From Hydractinia symbiolongicarpus (lineage: Eukaryota; Cnidaria; Hydrozoa; Anthoathecata; Hydractiniidae), in assembly GCF_029227915.1 (NCBI RefSeq), contig NC_079885.1, forward strand, positions 5,086,001-5,150,000: a DNA stretch of 64,000 nucleotides, given 5' to 3'. The position numbers were made by a program, and so were the translations under genes. This document shows positions 13,701 through 26,865 of this stretch, one piece after another (the first letter of the stretch is position 1; every line of letters starts with the position of its first letter). Below the pieces are notes generated by a model. The model ran no database searches. It saw only the letters and a program-made list of their open reading frames with translations, and was not told the DNA's origin.

Positions 13701-16700
13701 AGAAGGTCAATGAAATGTAGTTTTTGAAACTGTTTCTATTTGTTTAGCGCGAACTAACGGCTACGATTGGTCCCACAGTAAAAAAAGACTTATTTATCTA
13801 AATTATTAATTAAAGTGCTACCACAGAGCCTAGTGTAATCGCTGAATGACAGCAATCATGTCAAATTAAGTAGAATGTTATTCCTTGGAGACCGGTTGCC
13901 TCATTTATCACATCTTTAAGGTCACAGTTCAGAATCAGTTCAATTAAGTCCCACAGTCTATCGTTTCACTGTTAAAAGCGATACAACTTGTAATATCGGA
14001 AAAAGGTCACTAAACACATGTTGGTACGAATATGCGACGCAACCGTTGCAACTCAAACGGTTTGACACCGTCCGAATGTCAATGAAATATAGTTTTTGAA
14101 ACTGTTTCTATTTCTTTAGCGCAAACTAACGGCTAGGATTGGTCCCACACTAAAAAATGACTTATTTATCTTATTTTTTAAATAAAGCGCTACCACAGAG
14201 CCAAGTGTAAACGCTGAATTCCAGCAATCATGTCAAATTAAGAAGAATGTTATTCCTTGGAGTCCGGTTGGCTAATTTATCACATCTTTAAGGTCACAAT
14301 TCAGAATCAGTTTAATTAAGTCCCACAGTCAATCGTTTCACTGTTAAAAGCGATACAACTTGGTAATATAGGAAAAAGGTCACTAAATACATGTTGGTAC
14401 GAATATGTGACGCAACCGTTGTAACTCAAACGGTTTGACACCGTTAGAAAGTCAATGAAATGTAGTTTTTGAAACTGTCTCTATTTGTTCAGCACGAACT
14501 AACGGCTACGATTGGTCCCACAGTAAAAAAAGAATTATTTATCTCAATTATTAATTAAAGTGCTACCACAGAGCCTAGTGTAATCGCTGAATTACAGCAA
14601 TCATGTCAAATTAAGAAGAATGTTATTCCTTGGAGTCCGGTTGGCTCTTTTATCACATCTTTAAGGTCACAGTTCAGAATCAGTTCCATTTAGTCCCACA
14701 GTCAATCGTTTCACTGTTAAAAGCGATGCAACCTAGTAATATCCGAAAAATATCGCTAAATACATGTTGGTACAAATATGCGATGCAAGCGTTGTAACTC
14801 AAACGGAGTGACACCGTTAGAAAGTCAATGAAATGTAGTTTTTGAAATTGTGTCTATTTCTTGAGGGCGAACTAACGGCTACGATTGGTCCCACAGTAAA
14901 GAAAGACTTACTTATCTAAATTATTAATTAAAGTGCTACCACAGAGCCTAGTGTAATCGCTGAATGACAGTAATCATGTCAAATTAAGAAGAATGTTATT
15001 CCTTGGAGTCCGGTTGGCTCATTTATCACATCTTTAAGGTCACAGTTCAGAATCAGTTCAATTTAGTCCCACAGTCTATCGTTTCACTGTAAAAAGCGAT
15101 ACAACTTAGTAATATCGGAAAAAGGTCACTAAATACATGTTGAAACGAATATGCGACACAACCGTTGTAACTTAAACGGTTTGACACCGTCAGAAAGTCA
15201 ATGAAATGTAGTTTTTGAAACTGTTTCTATTTCTTCAGCGCAAACTAATGGCTAGGATTCGTCCCTCAGTAAAAAATGACTTATTTATCTTAATTTTTAA
15301 ATAAAGCGCTACCACAGCGCCCAGTGTAATCGCTGAGTTCCAGCAATCATGTCAAATTAAGAAGAATGTTATTTCTTGTAGTCAAACTAGCTCATTTAAC
15401 ACATTTATAAGGTCAAAGTCCAAAATCAGTTCAATTAAGTCCCACAGTAAAACGTTTCACTGTTAAAAGCGATGAAACCAAGTAATATCCGAATAATATC
15501 GCTAAATACATGTTGGTACCAATATGTGACGCAACCGTTGTAACTCAAGCGGATTTATACTGCTGGAAAGTCAATTAAATGTAGTTCTTGAAACTTTTCC
15601 TATCTATTCAGCTTGTGCTAACGGCCAGGATTGGTCCCACAGTAGAAAAAGAGTTATTTATCTAAATATTTAATTGAAGCGCTACCACAGAGCCTAGTGT
15701 AATCTCTGAATTCCAGCAATGAAGACAAATTAAAAAGAATGTTATTCCTTGGAGTCCAATTGGCTCATTTATCACATTTACGAGGTCACAGTCCAGAATC
15801 AGTTAAATTAAGTCCCACAGTCAATCGTTTCACTGTTAAAGGCGATACCACTTGGTAATATAGGAAAAAGGTCACTAATACATGTTGGTACGAATATGTG
15901 ACGCAACCGTTGTAACTCAAACGGTTTGACACCGTTAGAAGGTCAATGAAATGTAGTTTTTGAAACTGTTTCTATTTGTTTAGCGCGAACTAACGGCTAC
16001 GATAGGTCCCACAGTAAAAAAAGACTTATTTATCTAAATTATTAATTAAAGTGCTACCACAGAGCCTAGTGTAATCGCTGAATGACAACAATCATGTCAA
16101 ATTAAGTAGAATGTTATTCCTTGGAGACCGGTTGCCTCATTTATCACATCTTTAAGGTCACAGTTCAGAATCAGTTCAATTAAGTCCCACAGTCTATCGT
16201 TTCACTGTTAAAAGCGATACAACTTGTAATATCGGAAAAAGGTCACTAAACACATGTTGGTACGATTATGCGACGCAACCGTTGCAACTCAAACGGTTTG
16301 ACACCGTCCGAATGTCAATGAAATGTAGTTTTTGAAACTGTCTCTATTTCTTCAGCGCAAACTAATGGCTAGGATTGGTCCCACAGTAAAAAATGACTTA
16401 TTTATCTTAATCTTTAAATAAAGCGCTACCACAGCGCCCAGTGTAATCGCTGAGTTCCAGCAATCATGTCAAATTAAGAAGAATGTTATTTCTTGTAGTC
16501 AAACTAGCTCATTTATCACATTTATAAAGTCAAAGTCCAAAATCAGTTCAATTAAGTCCCACAGTCAAACGTTTCACTGTTAAAAGCGATGAAACCAAGT
16601 AATATCCGAATAATATTGCTAAATACATGTTGGTACAAATATGCGATGCAAGCGTTGTAACTCAAACGGAGTGACACCGTTAGAAAGTCAATGAAATGTA

Positions 16701-17905
16701 GTTTTTGAAATTGTGTCTATTTCTTGAGGGCGAACTAACGGCTAGGATTGGGGCCACAGTAAAAAATGACTTATTCATCTTAATTTTTAAATAAAGCGCT
16801 TCCACAGCGCCCAGTGTAATCGCTGAATTCAAGCAATCATGTCAAATTAAAAAGAATGTTATTCCTCGGAGTCCAATTGGCTCATTTATCACATTTATAA
16901 GGTCACAGTCCAGAATCAGTTCAATTAAGTCCCACAGTCTATCGTTTCACTGTTAAAAGCGATACAACTTAGTAATATCGGAAAAAGGTCACTAAATACA
17001 TGTTGGTACGAATATTCGACGCAACCGTTGTAACTCAAACGGTTTGACACCATCAGAAAGTCAATGAAATGTAGTTTTTGAAACTGTTTCTATTTCTTCA
17101 GCGCAAACTAATGGCTAGGATTGGTGCCACAGTAAAAAATGACTTATTTATCTTAATTTTTAAATAAAGCGCTACCACAGCGCCCAGTGTAATCGCTGAG
17201 TTCCAGCAATCATGTCAAATTAAGAAGAATATTATTTCTTGTTGTCAAACTGGCTCATTTATCACATTTATAAGGTCAAAGTCAAAAATCAGTTCAATTA
17301 AGTCCCACAGTCAAACGTTTCACTGTTAAAAGCGATGCAACCAAGTAATATCCGAATAATATCGCTAAATACATGTTGGTAGGAATATGTGACGCAACCG
17401 TTGTAACTCAAGCGGATTTATACTGCTAGAAAGTCAATGAAATGTAGTTTTTGAAACTGTCTCTATTTGTTTAGCGCGAACTAACGGCTACGATTGGTCC
17501 CACAGTAAAGAAAGACTTACTTATCTAAGTTATTAATTAAAGTGCTACCACAGAGCCTAGTGTAATCGCTGAATGACAGTAATCATGTCAAATTAAGAAG
17601 AATGTTATTCCTTGGAGTCCGGTTGGCTCATTTATCACATCTTTAAGGTCACAGTTCAGAATCAGTTCAATTTAGTCCCACAGTCTATCGTTTCACTGTA
17701 AAAAGCGATACAACTTAGTAATATCGGAAAAAGGTCACTAAATACATGTTGGTACGAATATGCGACACAACCGTTGTAACTCAAACGGTTTGACACCGTC
17801 AGAAAGTCAATGAAATGTAGTTTTTGAAACTGTTTCTATTTCTTCAGCGCAAACTAATGGCTAGGATTCGTCCCACAGTAAAAAATGACTTATTTATCTT
17901 AATTT
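13415..17905 (+). repeat. Long-range paralog of 1-4865, family A
   Basis: The block starts with the marker monomer at 13415 and includes another at 15652. It follows 1-4865 variant for variant (for example TTATTTTTTAAATAAAG near 14170 and 755, GATAGGTCCC near 16001 and 2961, TTGGTGCCAC at 17121 and 4081). Whole-monomer steps interrupt the match: one lost at about 14881, one lost at about 16336 and one gained at about 16653-17020. Such steps are typical of unequal crossing over. Confidence 0.8.
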
Positions 17906-19000
17906 TTAAATAAAGCGCTACCACAGCGCCCAGTGTAATCGCTGAGTTCCAGCAATCATGTCAAATTAAGAAGAATGTTATTTCTTGTAGTCAAACTAGC
18001 TCATTTATCACATTTATAAGGTCAAAGTCCAAAATCAGTTCAATTAAGTCCCACAGTCAAACGTTTCACTGTTAAAAGCGATGAAACCAAGTAATATCCG
18101 AATAATATCGCTAAATACATGTTGGTACCAATATGTGACGCAACCGTTGTAACTCAAGCGGATTTATACTGCTAGAAAGTCAATTAAACGTAGTTCTTGA
18201 AACTTTTCCTATTTATTCAGCTTGTGCTAACGGCCAGGATTGGTCCCACAGTAGAAAAAGAGTTATTTATCTAAATATTTAATTGAAGCGCTACCACAGA
18301 GCCTAGTGTAATCTCTGAATTCCAGCAATGAAGACAAATTAAAAAGAATGTTGTTCCTTGGAGTCCAATTGGCTCATTTATCACATTTACGAGGTCACAG
18401 TCCAGAATCAGTTCAATTAAGTCCCACAGTCAATCGTTTCACTGTTAAAGGCGATACAACTTGGTAATATAGGAAAAAGGTCACTAAATACATGTTGGTA
18501 CGAATATGTGACGCAACCGTTGTAACTCAAACGGTTTGACACCGTTAGAAGGTCAATGAAATGTAGTTTTTGAAACTGTTTCTATTTGTTTAGCGCGAAC
18601 TAACGGCTACGATTGGTCCCACAGTAAAAAAAGACTTATTTATCTAAATTATTAATTAAAGTGCTACCACAGAGCCTAGTGTAATCGCTGAATGACAGCA
18701 ATCATGTCAAATTAAGTAGAATGTTATTCCTTGGAGACCGGTTGCCTCATTTATCACATTTATAAGGTCACAGATCAGAATCAGTTCAATTAAGTCCCAC
18801 AGTCTATCGTTTCACTGTTAAAAGCGATACAACTTAGTAATATCGGAAAAAGGTCACTAAATACATGTTGGTACGAATATGCGACGCAACCGTTGTAACT
18901 CAAACGGTTTGACACCGTCCGAAAGTCAATGAAATGTAATTTTTGAAACTGTTTCTATTTCTTTAGCGCAAACTAACGGCTAGGATTGGTCCCACAGTAA
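17906..19000 (+). repeat. Family A monomers with the last marker monomer
   Basis: This region resembles 2251-3110, including the marker monomer at 18261. The match breaks near 18750, where ATCACATCTTTAAGG is replaced by ATCACATTTATAAGG. Downstream the monomers change gradually towards the variant described at 19000-22310. No other features were seen. Confidence 0.7.
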
Positions 19001-22000
19001 AAAATGACTTATATATCTTAATTTTTAAATAAAGCGCTACCACAGCGCCTAGTGTAATCGCTGAATTCCAGCAATGAAGACAAATTAAAAAGAATGTTAT
19101 TCCCTGGAGTCCAATTGGCTCATTTATCACATTTATAAGGTCACAGTCCAGAATCAGTTCAATTAAGTCCCGCAGTCAATCTTTTCACAGTTAAAAGCGA
19201 TACAACTTAGTACTATCGGAAAAAGGTCACTAAATACATGTTGGTACGAATATGTGACACAACCGTTGTAACTCAAACGGTTTGACACCGTTAGAAAGTC
19301 AATGAAATGTAGTTTTTGAACTGTATCTATTTCTTCAGCGCGTGCTAACGGCCAGGATTGGTCACACAGTAAAAAAAGACTTATTTATCTAAATTATTAA
19401 ATAAAGTGCTACCACAGAGCCTAGTGTAATCGCTGAATTACAGCAATCATGTCAAATTAAGAAGAATGTTATTCCTTGGAGTCCAGTTGTCTCATTTATC
19501 ACATTTATACGTTCACAGTCGAGAATCAGTTCAATTAAGTCCCACAGTCAATCCTTTTACTGTTAAAAGCGATACAACTTGGTAATATCGGAAAAAAGTC
19601 ACTAAATACATGTTAGTACGAATATGTGACACAACCGTTGTAACTCAAACGGTTTGACACCGTTAAAAAGTCAATGAAATGTAGTTTTTGAAACTGTCTC
19701 TATTTCCTCAGCGCGAACTAAGGACTAGGATTGGTCCCACAGTAAAAAATGACTTATTTATCTTAATTTTTTAATAAAGCGCTACCACAGCGCCCAGTGT
19801 AATCGCTGAGTTCCAGCAATGATGTCAAATTAAGAAGAATGTTTTTCATTGGAGTCCAATTGGCTCATTTATCACATTTATAAGGTCAAAGTCCAGAATC
19901 AGTTCAATTAACTCCCACAATCAATCGTTTCACTGTTAAAAGCGATGCAACTTAGTAATAAAGGAAAAATGTCACTAAATACATGTTGGTACGAATATGT
20001 GACGCAACCGTTGTAACTCAAACGGTTTGACACTGTTATAAAGTCAATGAAATGTAGTTTTTGAAACTGTTCCTATTTATTCAGCGCGTGCTAACGGCCA
20101 GGATTGGTCCCACACCAAAAAAAGAGTTATTTATCTAAATTTTTAATTGAAGCGCTACCACAGAGACTAGTAAAATCGCTGAATTCCAGCAATAAAGTCA
20201 AATTAAAAAGAATGTTATTCCCTGGAGTCCAATTGGCTCATTTATCACATTTATAAGGTCACAGTCCAGAATCAGTTCAATTAAGTCCCACCGTCAATCT
20301 TTTCACTGTTAAAAGCGATACAACTTAGTACTATCGGAAAAAGGTCACTAAATACATGTTGGTACGAATATGTGACACAACCGTTGTAACTCAAACGGTT
20401 TGACACCGTTCGAAAGTCAATGAAATGTAGTTTTTGAACTGTATCTATTTCTTCAGCGCGTGCTAACGGCCAGGATTGGTCACACAGTAAAAAAAGACTT
20501 ATTTATCTAAATTATTAAATAAAGTGCTACCACAGAGCCTAGTGTAATCGCTGAATTACAGCAATCATGTCAAATTAAGAAGAATGTTATTCCTTGGAGT
20601 CCAGTTGTCTCATTTATCACGTTTATAAGTTCACAGTCGAGAATCAGTTCAATTAAGTCCCACAGTCAATCCTTTTACTGTTAAAAGCGATGCAACTTGG
20701 TACTATCGGAAAAAAATCACTAAATACATGTTAGTACGACTATGTGACACAACCGTTGTAACTCAAACGGTTTGACACCGTTAAAAAGTCAATGAAATGT
20801 AGTTTTTGAAACTGTCTCTATTTCCTCAGCGCGAACTAAGGACTAGGATTGGTCCCACAGTAAAAAATGACTTATTTATCTTAATTTTTTAATAAAGCGC
20901 TACCACAGCGCCCAGTGTAATCGCTGAGTTCCAGCAATGATGTCAAATTAAGAAGAATGTTTTTCATTGGAGTCCAATTGGCTCATTTATCACATTTATA
21001 AGGTCAAAGTCCAGAATCAGTTCAATTAACTCCCACAATCAATCGTTTCACTGTTAAAACGATGCAACTTAGTAATAAAGGAAAAAGGTCACTAAATACA
21101 TGTTGGTACGAATATGTGACGCAACCGTTGTAACTCAAACGGTTTGACACCGTTATAAAGTCAATGAAATGTAGTTTTTGAAACTGTCTCAATTTGTTCA
21201 GTGCGATCTAACGGCTAGGATTGGTCACACAGCAAAAAAATGACTTAATTATCTGAATTTTTAAATAAAGCGCTGCCACAGCGCCCGGTGTAATCGCTGA
21301 GTTCCAACAATCATGTTAAATTAAGAAGAATGTTATTTCTTGTAATCAAACTGGTTCATTTATCGCATTTATATGGTCAAAGTCCAAAATCAGTTCAATT
21401 AAGTCCCACAGTCAAACGTTTCACTGTTAAAATCGATGCAAACTAGTAATGTCCCAATAAAATCGCTAAATACATGTCGGTACGAATATGTGACGCAACA
21501 GTTGTAACTCAAAGGGTTTAACACCGTTAGAAAGTCAATAAAATGTAGTTTTTGAAACTGTTCCTATTTATTCAGCGCGTGCTAACAGCCAGGATTGGTT
21601 CCACACTAAAAAAAGAGTTTTTTATCTAAATTTTTAATTGAAGCCCTACCACAGGGCCTAGTGTAATCGCTGAATTCCAGCAATCAAGTCAAATTAAAAA
21701 GAATGTTATTCCTTGGAGTCCAATTGGCTCATTTATCACATTTATAAGGTCACAGTCCAGAATCAGTTCAATTAAGTCCCACAGTCAATATTTTCACTGT
21801 TAAAAGCGATACAACTTAGTACTATCGGAAAAAGGTCACTAAATACATGTTGGTACGAATATGTGACACAACCGTTGTAACTCAAACGGTTTGACACCGT
21901 CAAAAAGTCAATGAAATGTAGTTTTTGAAACTGTCTCTATTTCCTCAGCGCGAACTAAGGACTAGGATTGGTCCCACAGTAAAAAATGACTTATTTATGT

Positions 22001-22310
22001 TAATTTTTTAATAAAGCGCTACCACAGCGCCATGTGTAATCGCTGAGTTCCAGCAATGATGTCAAATTAAGAAGAATGTTTTTCTTTGGAGTTCAATTGG
22101 CTTATTTACCACATTTATAAGGTCACAATCCACAATCAGTTCAATTAACTCCCACAGTCAATCGTTTCACTGTTAAAAGCGATACAACTTAGTAATAAAG
22201 GAAAAAGGTCACTAAATACATGTTGGTACGAATATGTGACGCAACCGTTGTAACTCAAACGGTTTAACACCGTTAGAAAGTCAATAAAATGTAGTTTTTA
22301 AAACTGTCTC
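19000..22310 (+). repeat. Family A variant with 3-monomer higher-order repeat (1118 bp)
   Basis: Shared variants recur every three monomers: GTATCTATTTCTTCAGCGCG at 19323 and 20441 (offset 1118), and GCGCGAACTAAGGACTAGG at 19711, 20829 and 21948 (offsets 1118 and 1119). Monomers here keep the family A reading GGTTTGACACCGTT. Copies differ at scattered sites (for example 19586 versus 20704 surroundings), so this repeat looks older than the 5876-13700 duplication. Confidence 0.8.
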
Positions 22311-25300
22311 TATATCTTCAGCGCGCGCTAACGGCTAGGATTCGCCCCACTGTAAAAAGTGTCTTATTTCTCTAAATTTATAAAAAAAGCACTACCACAG
22401 GGCCCAGTGTAATTTCTGAATTCAAGCAATCACATCAAATTAAAAACAATGTTACTTCTTTGAGTCCAATTGTATTATTTATCACATTTATCAGGTCAAA
22501 GTCCAAAATCATTTCAATTAAGTCCCACAGTCAATCGTTTTACTGTTAACAGCGATAGAACCAAGTAATATCAGAAAAGCATCGCTAAATACATGTTGGT
22601 ACGAATATATGACGCAACTGTTGTAACTCAAACGGGCTGATACAGTTAGAAAGTCAATAAAATGTAGTCTTTAAAACTGTCTCTATATCTTCAGCGCGCG
22701 CTAACGGCTAGGATTGGCCCCACTGTAAAAAGTGTCTTATTTCTCTAAATTTATAAAAAAACCGCTACCACAGCGCCCAGTGTAATTTCTTAGTTCCAGC
22801 AATCACGTCAAATTAAAAAGAATGTTATTTCTTTGAGTCCAATTGTATCATTTATCACATTTATAAGGTCAAAGTCCAAAGTCAGTCGAATTAAGTCCCA
22901 CAGTCAATCGTTTTACTGTTAACAGCGATACAACCAAGTAATATCAGAAAAGCATCGCTAAATACATGTTGGTACGAATATATGACGCAACTGTTGTAAC
23001 TCAAACGGGCTGATACAGTTAGAAAGTCAATAAAATGTAGTCTTTAAAACTGTCTCTATATCTTCAGCGCACGCTAACGGCTAGGATTGGTCCCACCGTA
23101 AAAAATGTCTTATTTTTCTAAATTTATTAATAAAGCGCTACCACAGCGCCCAGTATAACTGCTGAGTTCCAGCAATCACGTCAAATTAAAAAGAATGTTA
23201 TTTCTTTGCGTCCAATTGTATTATTTATCACATTTTTTAAGGTCAAAGTCTAAAATCATTCCAATTAAGTCCCACTGTCAATCGTTTTACTTTTAAAAGC
23301 GATATAACATGGTAATATCAGAAAAGCATCGCTAAGTAGATGTTGGCACGAATATGTGACGCAACCGTTGTAACTCAAACGGGCTGATACAGTTAGAAAG
23401 TCAATATAATGTAGTTTTTAAAACTTTCTCTATATCATCAGCGCGCGCGAACAGTTAGGATAGGCCCCACTGTAAAAAGTGTCTTATTTCTCTAAATTTA
23501 TAAAAAAACCGCTATCACAGCGCCCATTGTAATTTCTTAGTTCCAGCAATCACGTCAAATTAAAAAGAATGTTATTTCTTTGAGTCCAATTGTATCATTT
23601 ATCACATTTATAAGGTCAAACTTAAAAATCAGTCCAACTAAGTCCCACAGTCAATCGTTTTACTGTTAACAGCGATACAACCAAGTAATATCAGAAAAGC
23701 ATCGCTAAATACATGTTGGTACGAATATATGACGCAACTGTTGTAACTCAAACGGGCTGATACAGTTAGAAAGTCAATAAAATGTAGTCTTTAAAACTGT
23801 CTCTATATCTTCAGCGCGCGCTAACGGCTAGGATTGGCCCCACTGTAAAAAGTGTCTTATTTCTCTAAATTTATAAAAAAACCGCTACCACAGCGCCCAG
23901 TGTAATTTCTTAGTTCCAGCAATCACGTCAAATTAAAAAGAATGTTATTTCTTTGAGTCCAATTGTATCATTTATCACATTTATAAGGTCAAAGTCCAAA
24001 GTCAGTCGAATTAAGTCCCACAGTCAATCGTTTTACTGTTAACAGCGATACAACCAAGTAATATCAGAAAAGCATCGCTAAATACATGTTGGTACGAATA
24101 TATGACGCAACTGTTGTAACTCAAACGGGCTGATACAGTTAGAAAGTCAATAAAATGTAGTCTTTAAAACTGTCTCTATATCTTCAGCGCGCGCTAACGG
24201 CTAGGATTGGCCCCACTGTAAAAAGTGTCTTATTTCTCTAAATTTATAAAAAAACCGCTACCACAGCGCCCAGTGTAATTTCTTAGTTCCAGCAATCACG
24301 TCAAATTAAAAAGAATGTTATTTCTTTGAGTCCAATTGTATCATTTATCACATTTATAAGGTCAAAGTTCAAAATCAGTCGAATTAAGTCCCACAGTCAA
24401 TCGTTTTACTGTTAACAGCGATACAACCAAGTAATATCAGAAAAGCATCGCTAAATACATGTTGGTACGAATATGTGACGCAATTGTTGTAACTCAAACG
24501 GGCTGATACAGTTAGAAAGTCAATAAAATGTAGTCTTTAAAACTGTCTCTATATCTTCAGCGCGCGCTAACGGCTAGGATTGGCCCCACTGTAAAAAGTG
24601 TCTTATTTCTCTAAATTTATAAAAAAACCGCTACCACAGCGCCCAGTGTAATTTCTTAGTTCCAGCAATCACGTCAAATTAAAAAGAATGTTATTTCTTT
24701 GAGTCCAATTGTATCATTTATCACATTTATAAGGTCAAAGTCCAAAGTCAGTCGAATTAAGTCCCACAGTCAATCGTTTTACTGTTAACAGCGATACAAC
24801 CAAGTAATATCAGAAAAGCATCGCTAAATACATGTTGGTACGAATATATGACGCAACTGTTGTAACTCAAACGGGCTGATACAGTTAGAAAGTCAATAAA
24901 ATGTAGTCTTTAAAACTGTCTCTATATCTTCAGCGCACGCTAACGGCTAGGATTGGTCCCACCGTAAAAAATGTCTTATTTTTCTAAATGTATTAATAAA
25001 GCGCTACCACAGCGCCCAGTATAACTGCTGAGTTCCATCAATCACGTCAAATTAAAAACAATGTTATTTCTTTGCGTCCAATTGTATTATTTATCACATT
25101 TTTTAAGGTCAAAGTCTAAAATCATTCCAATTAAGTCCCACTGTCAATCGTTTTACTTTAAAAGCGATATAACATGGTAATATCAGAAAAGCATCGCTAA
25201 GTAGATGTTGGCACGAATATGTGACGCAACCGTTGTAACTCAAACGGGCTGATACAGTTAGAAAGTCAATATAATGTAGTTTTTAAAACTTTCTCTATAT

Positions 25301-26865
25301 CATCAGTGCGCGCTAACAGTTAGGATAGGCCCCACTGTAAAAAGTGTCTTATTTCTCTAAATTTATAAAAAAACCGCTATCACTGCGCCCAGTGTAATTT
25401 CTTAGTTCCAGCAATCACGTCAAATTAAAAAGAATGTTATTTCTTTGAGTCCAATTCTATCATTTATCACATTTATAAGGTCAAAGTTCAAAATCAGTCC
25501 AACTAAGTCCCACAGTCAATCGTTTTACTGTTAACAGCGATACAACCAAGTAATATCAGAAAAGCATCGCTAAATACATGTTGGTACGAATATATGACGC
25601 AACTGTTGTAACTCAAACGGGCTGATACAGTTAGAAAGTCAATAAAATGTAGTCTTTAAAACTGTCTCTATATCTTCAGCGCGCGCTAACGGCTAGGATT
25701 GGCCCCACTGTAAAAAGTGTCTTATTTCTCTAAATTTATAAAAAAACCGCTACCACAGCGCCCAGTGTAATTTCTTAGTTCCAGCAATCACGTCAAATTA
25801 AAAAGAATGTTATTTCTTTGAGTCCAATTGTATCATTTATCACATTTATAAGGTCAAAGTCCAAAGTCAGTCGAATTAAGTCCCACAGTCAATCGTTTTA
25901 CTGTTAACAGCGATACAACCAAGTAATATCAGAAAAGCATCGCTAAATACATGTTGGTACGAATATATGACGCAACTGTTGTAACTCAAACGTGCTGATA
26001 CAGTTAGAAAGTCAATAAAATGTAGTCTTTAAAATGTCTCTATATCTTCAGCGCACGCTAACGGCTAAGATTGGTCCCACCGTAAAAAATGTCTTATTTT
26101 TCTAAATTTATTAATAAAGCGCTACCACAGCGCCCAGTATAACTTCTGAGTTCCAGCAATCACGTCAAATTAAAAAGAATGTCATTTCTTTGCGTCCAAT
26201 TGTATCATCTATTACATTTATAAGGTCAAAGTCCAAAATCAGTCGAATTAAGTCCCACAGTCAATCGTTTTACTGTTAACAGCGATACAACCAAGTAATA
26301 TCAGAAAAGTATCGCTAAATAGATGTTGGTACGAATATGTGACGCAACCGTTGTGACTCAAACGGACTGATACAATTAGAAAGTCAATAAAATGTAGTTT
26401 TTGAAACTGTCTCTATAACTTTAGCGCGTGCCAACGGCTAGGATTTGTCCCACCGTAAAAAATGTCTTATTTTTTTAAATTTATAAATAAAGCGCTACCA
26501 CATCGCCCAGTATAACTTCTGAGTTCCAGCAATCACATCAAATTAAAAACAATGTTACTTCTTGGACTCCAATTGTATCATTTATCACATTTTTAAGGTC
26601 AAAGTCCAAAATCATTCCAATAAGTCCCACAGTCAATCGTTTTACTTTTAAAAGCGATATAACATAGTTATATCAGAAAAGCATCGCTAAATAGATGTTG
26701 GCACGAATATGTGACGCAACCGTTGTAACTCAAACGGGCTGATACAATTAGAAAGTCAATAAAATGTAGTTTTTAAAACTGTCTCTATATCTTTAGCGCG
26801 CGCTAACGGCTAGGATTGGCCCCACTGTAAAAAGTGTCTTATTTCTCTAAATTTATAAAAAAACC
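22310..26865 (+). repeat. Family B monomers, 5-monomer periodicity
   Basis: A change inside one monomer near 22285-22330 introduces family B readings: TATATCTTCAGCGCGCGC, CCCCACTGTAAAAAGTGTC, and GGGCTGATACAGTTAG in place of GGTTTGACACCGTTAG. Anchors: 22391, 22764, 23137, 23511, 23884, 24257, 24630, 25003, 25376, 25749, 26121, 26494. A variant with CAGTATAACTGCTGAG followed by one with CCGCTATCAC recurs at 23137/23511 and 25003/25376, an offset of about 1866 bp or five monomers, separated by three near-identical CCGCTACCAC monomers. Confidence 0.85.
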
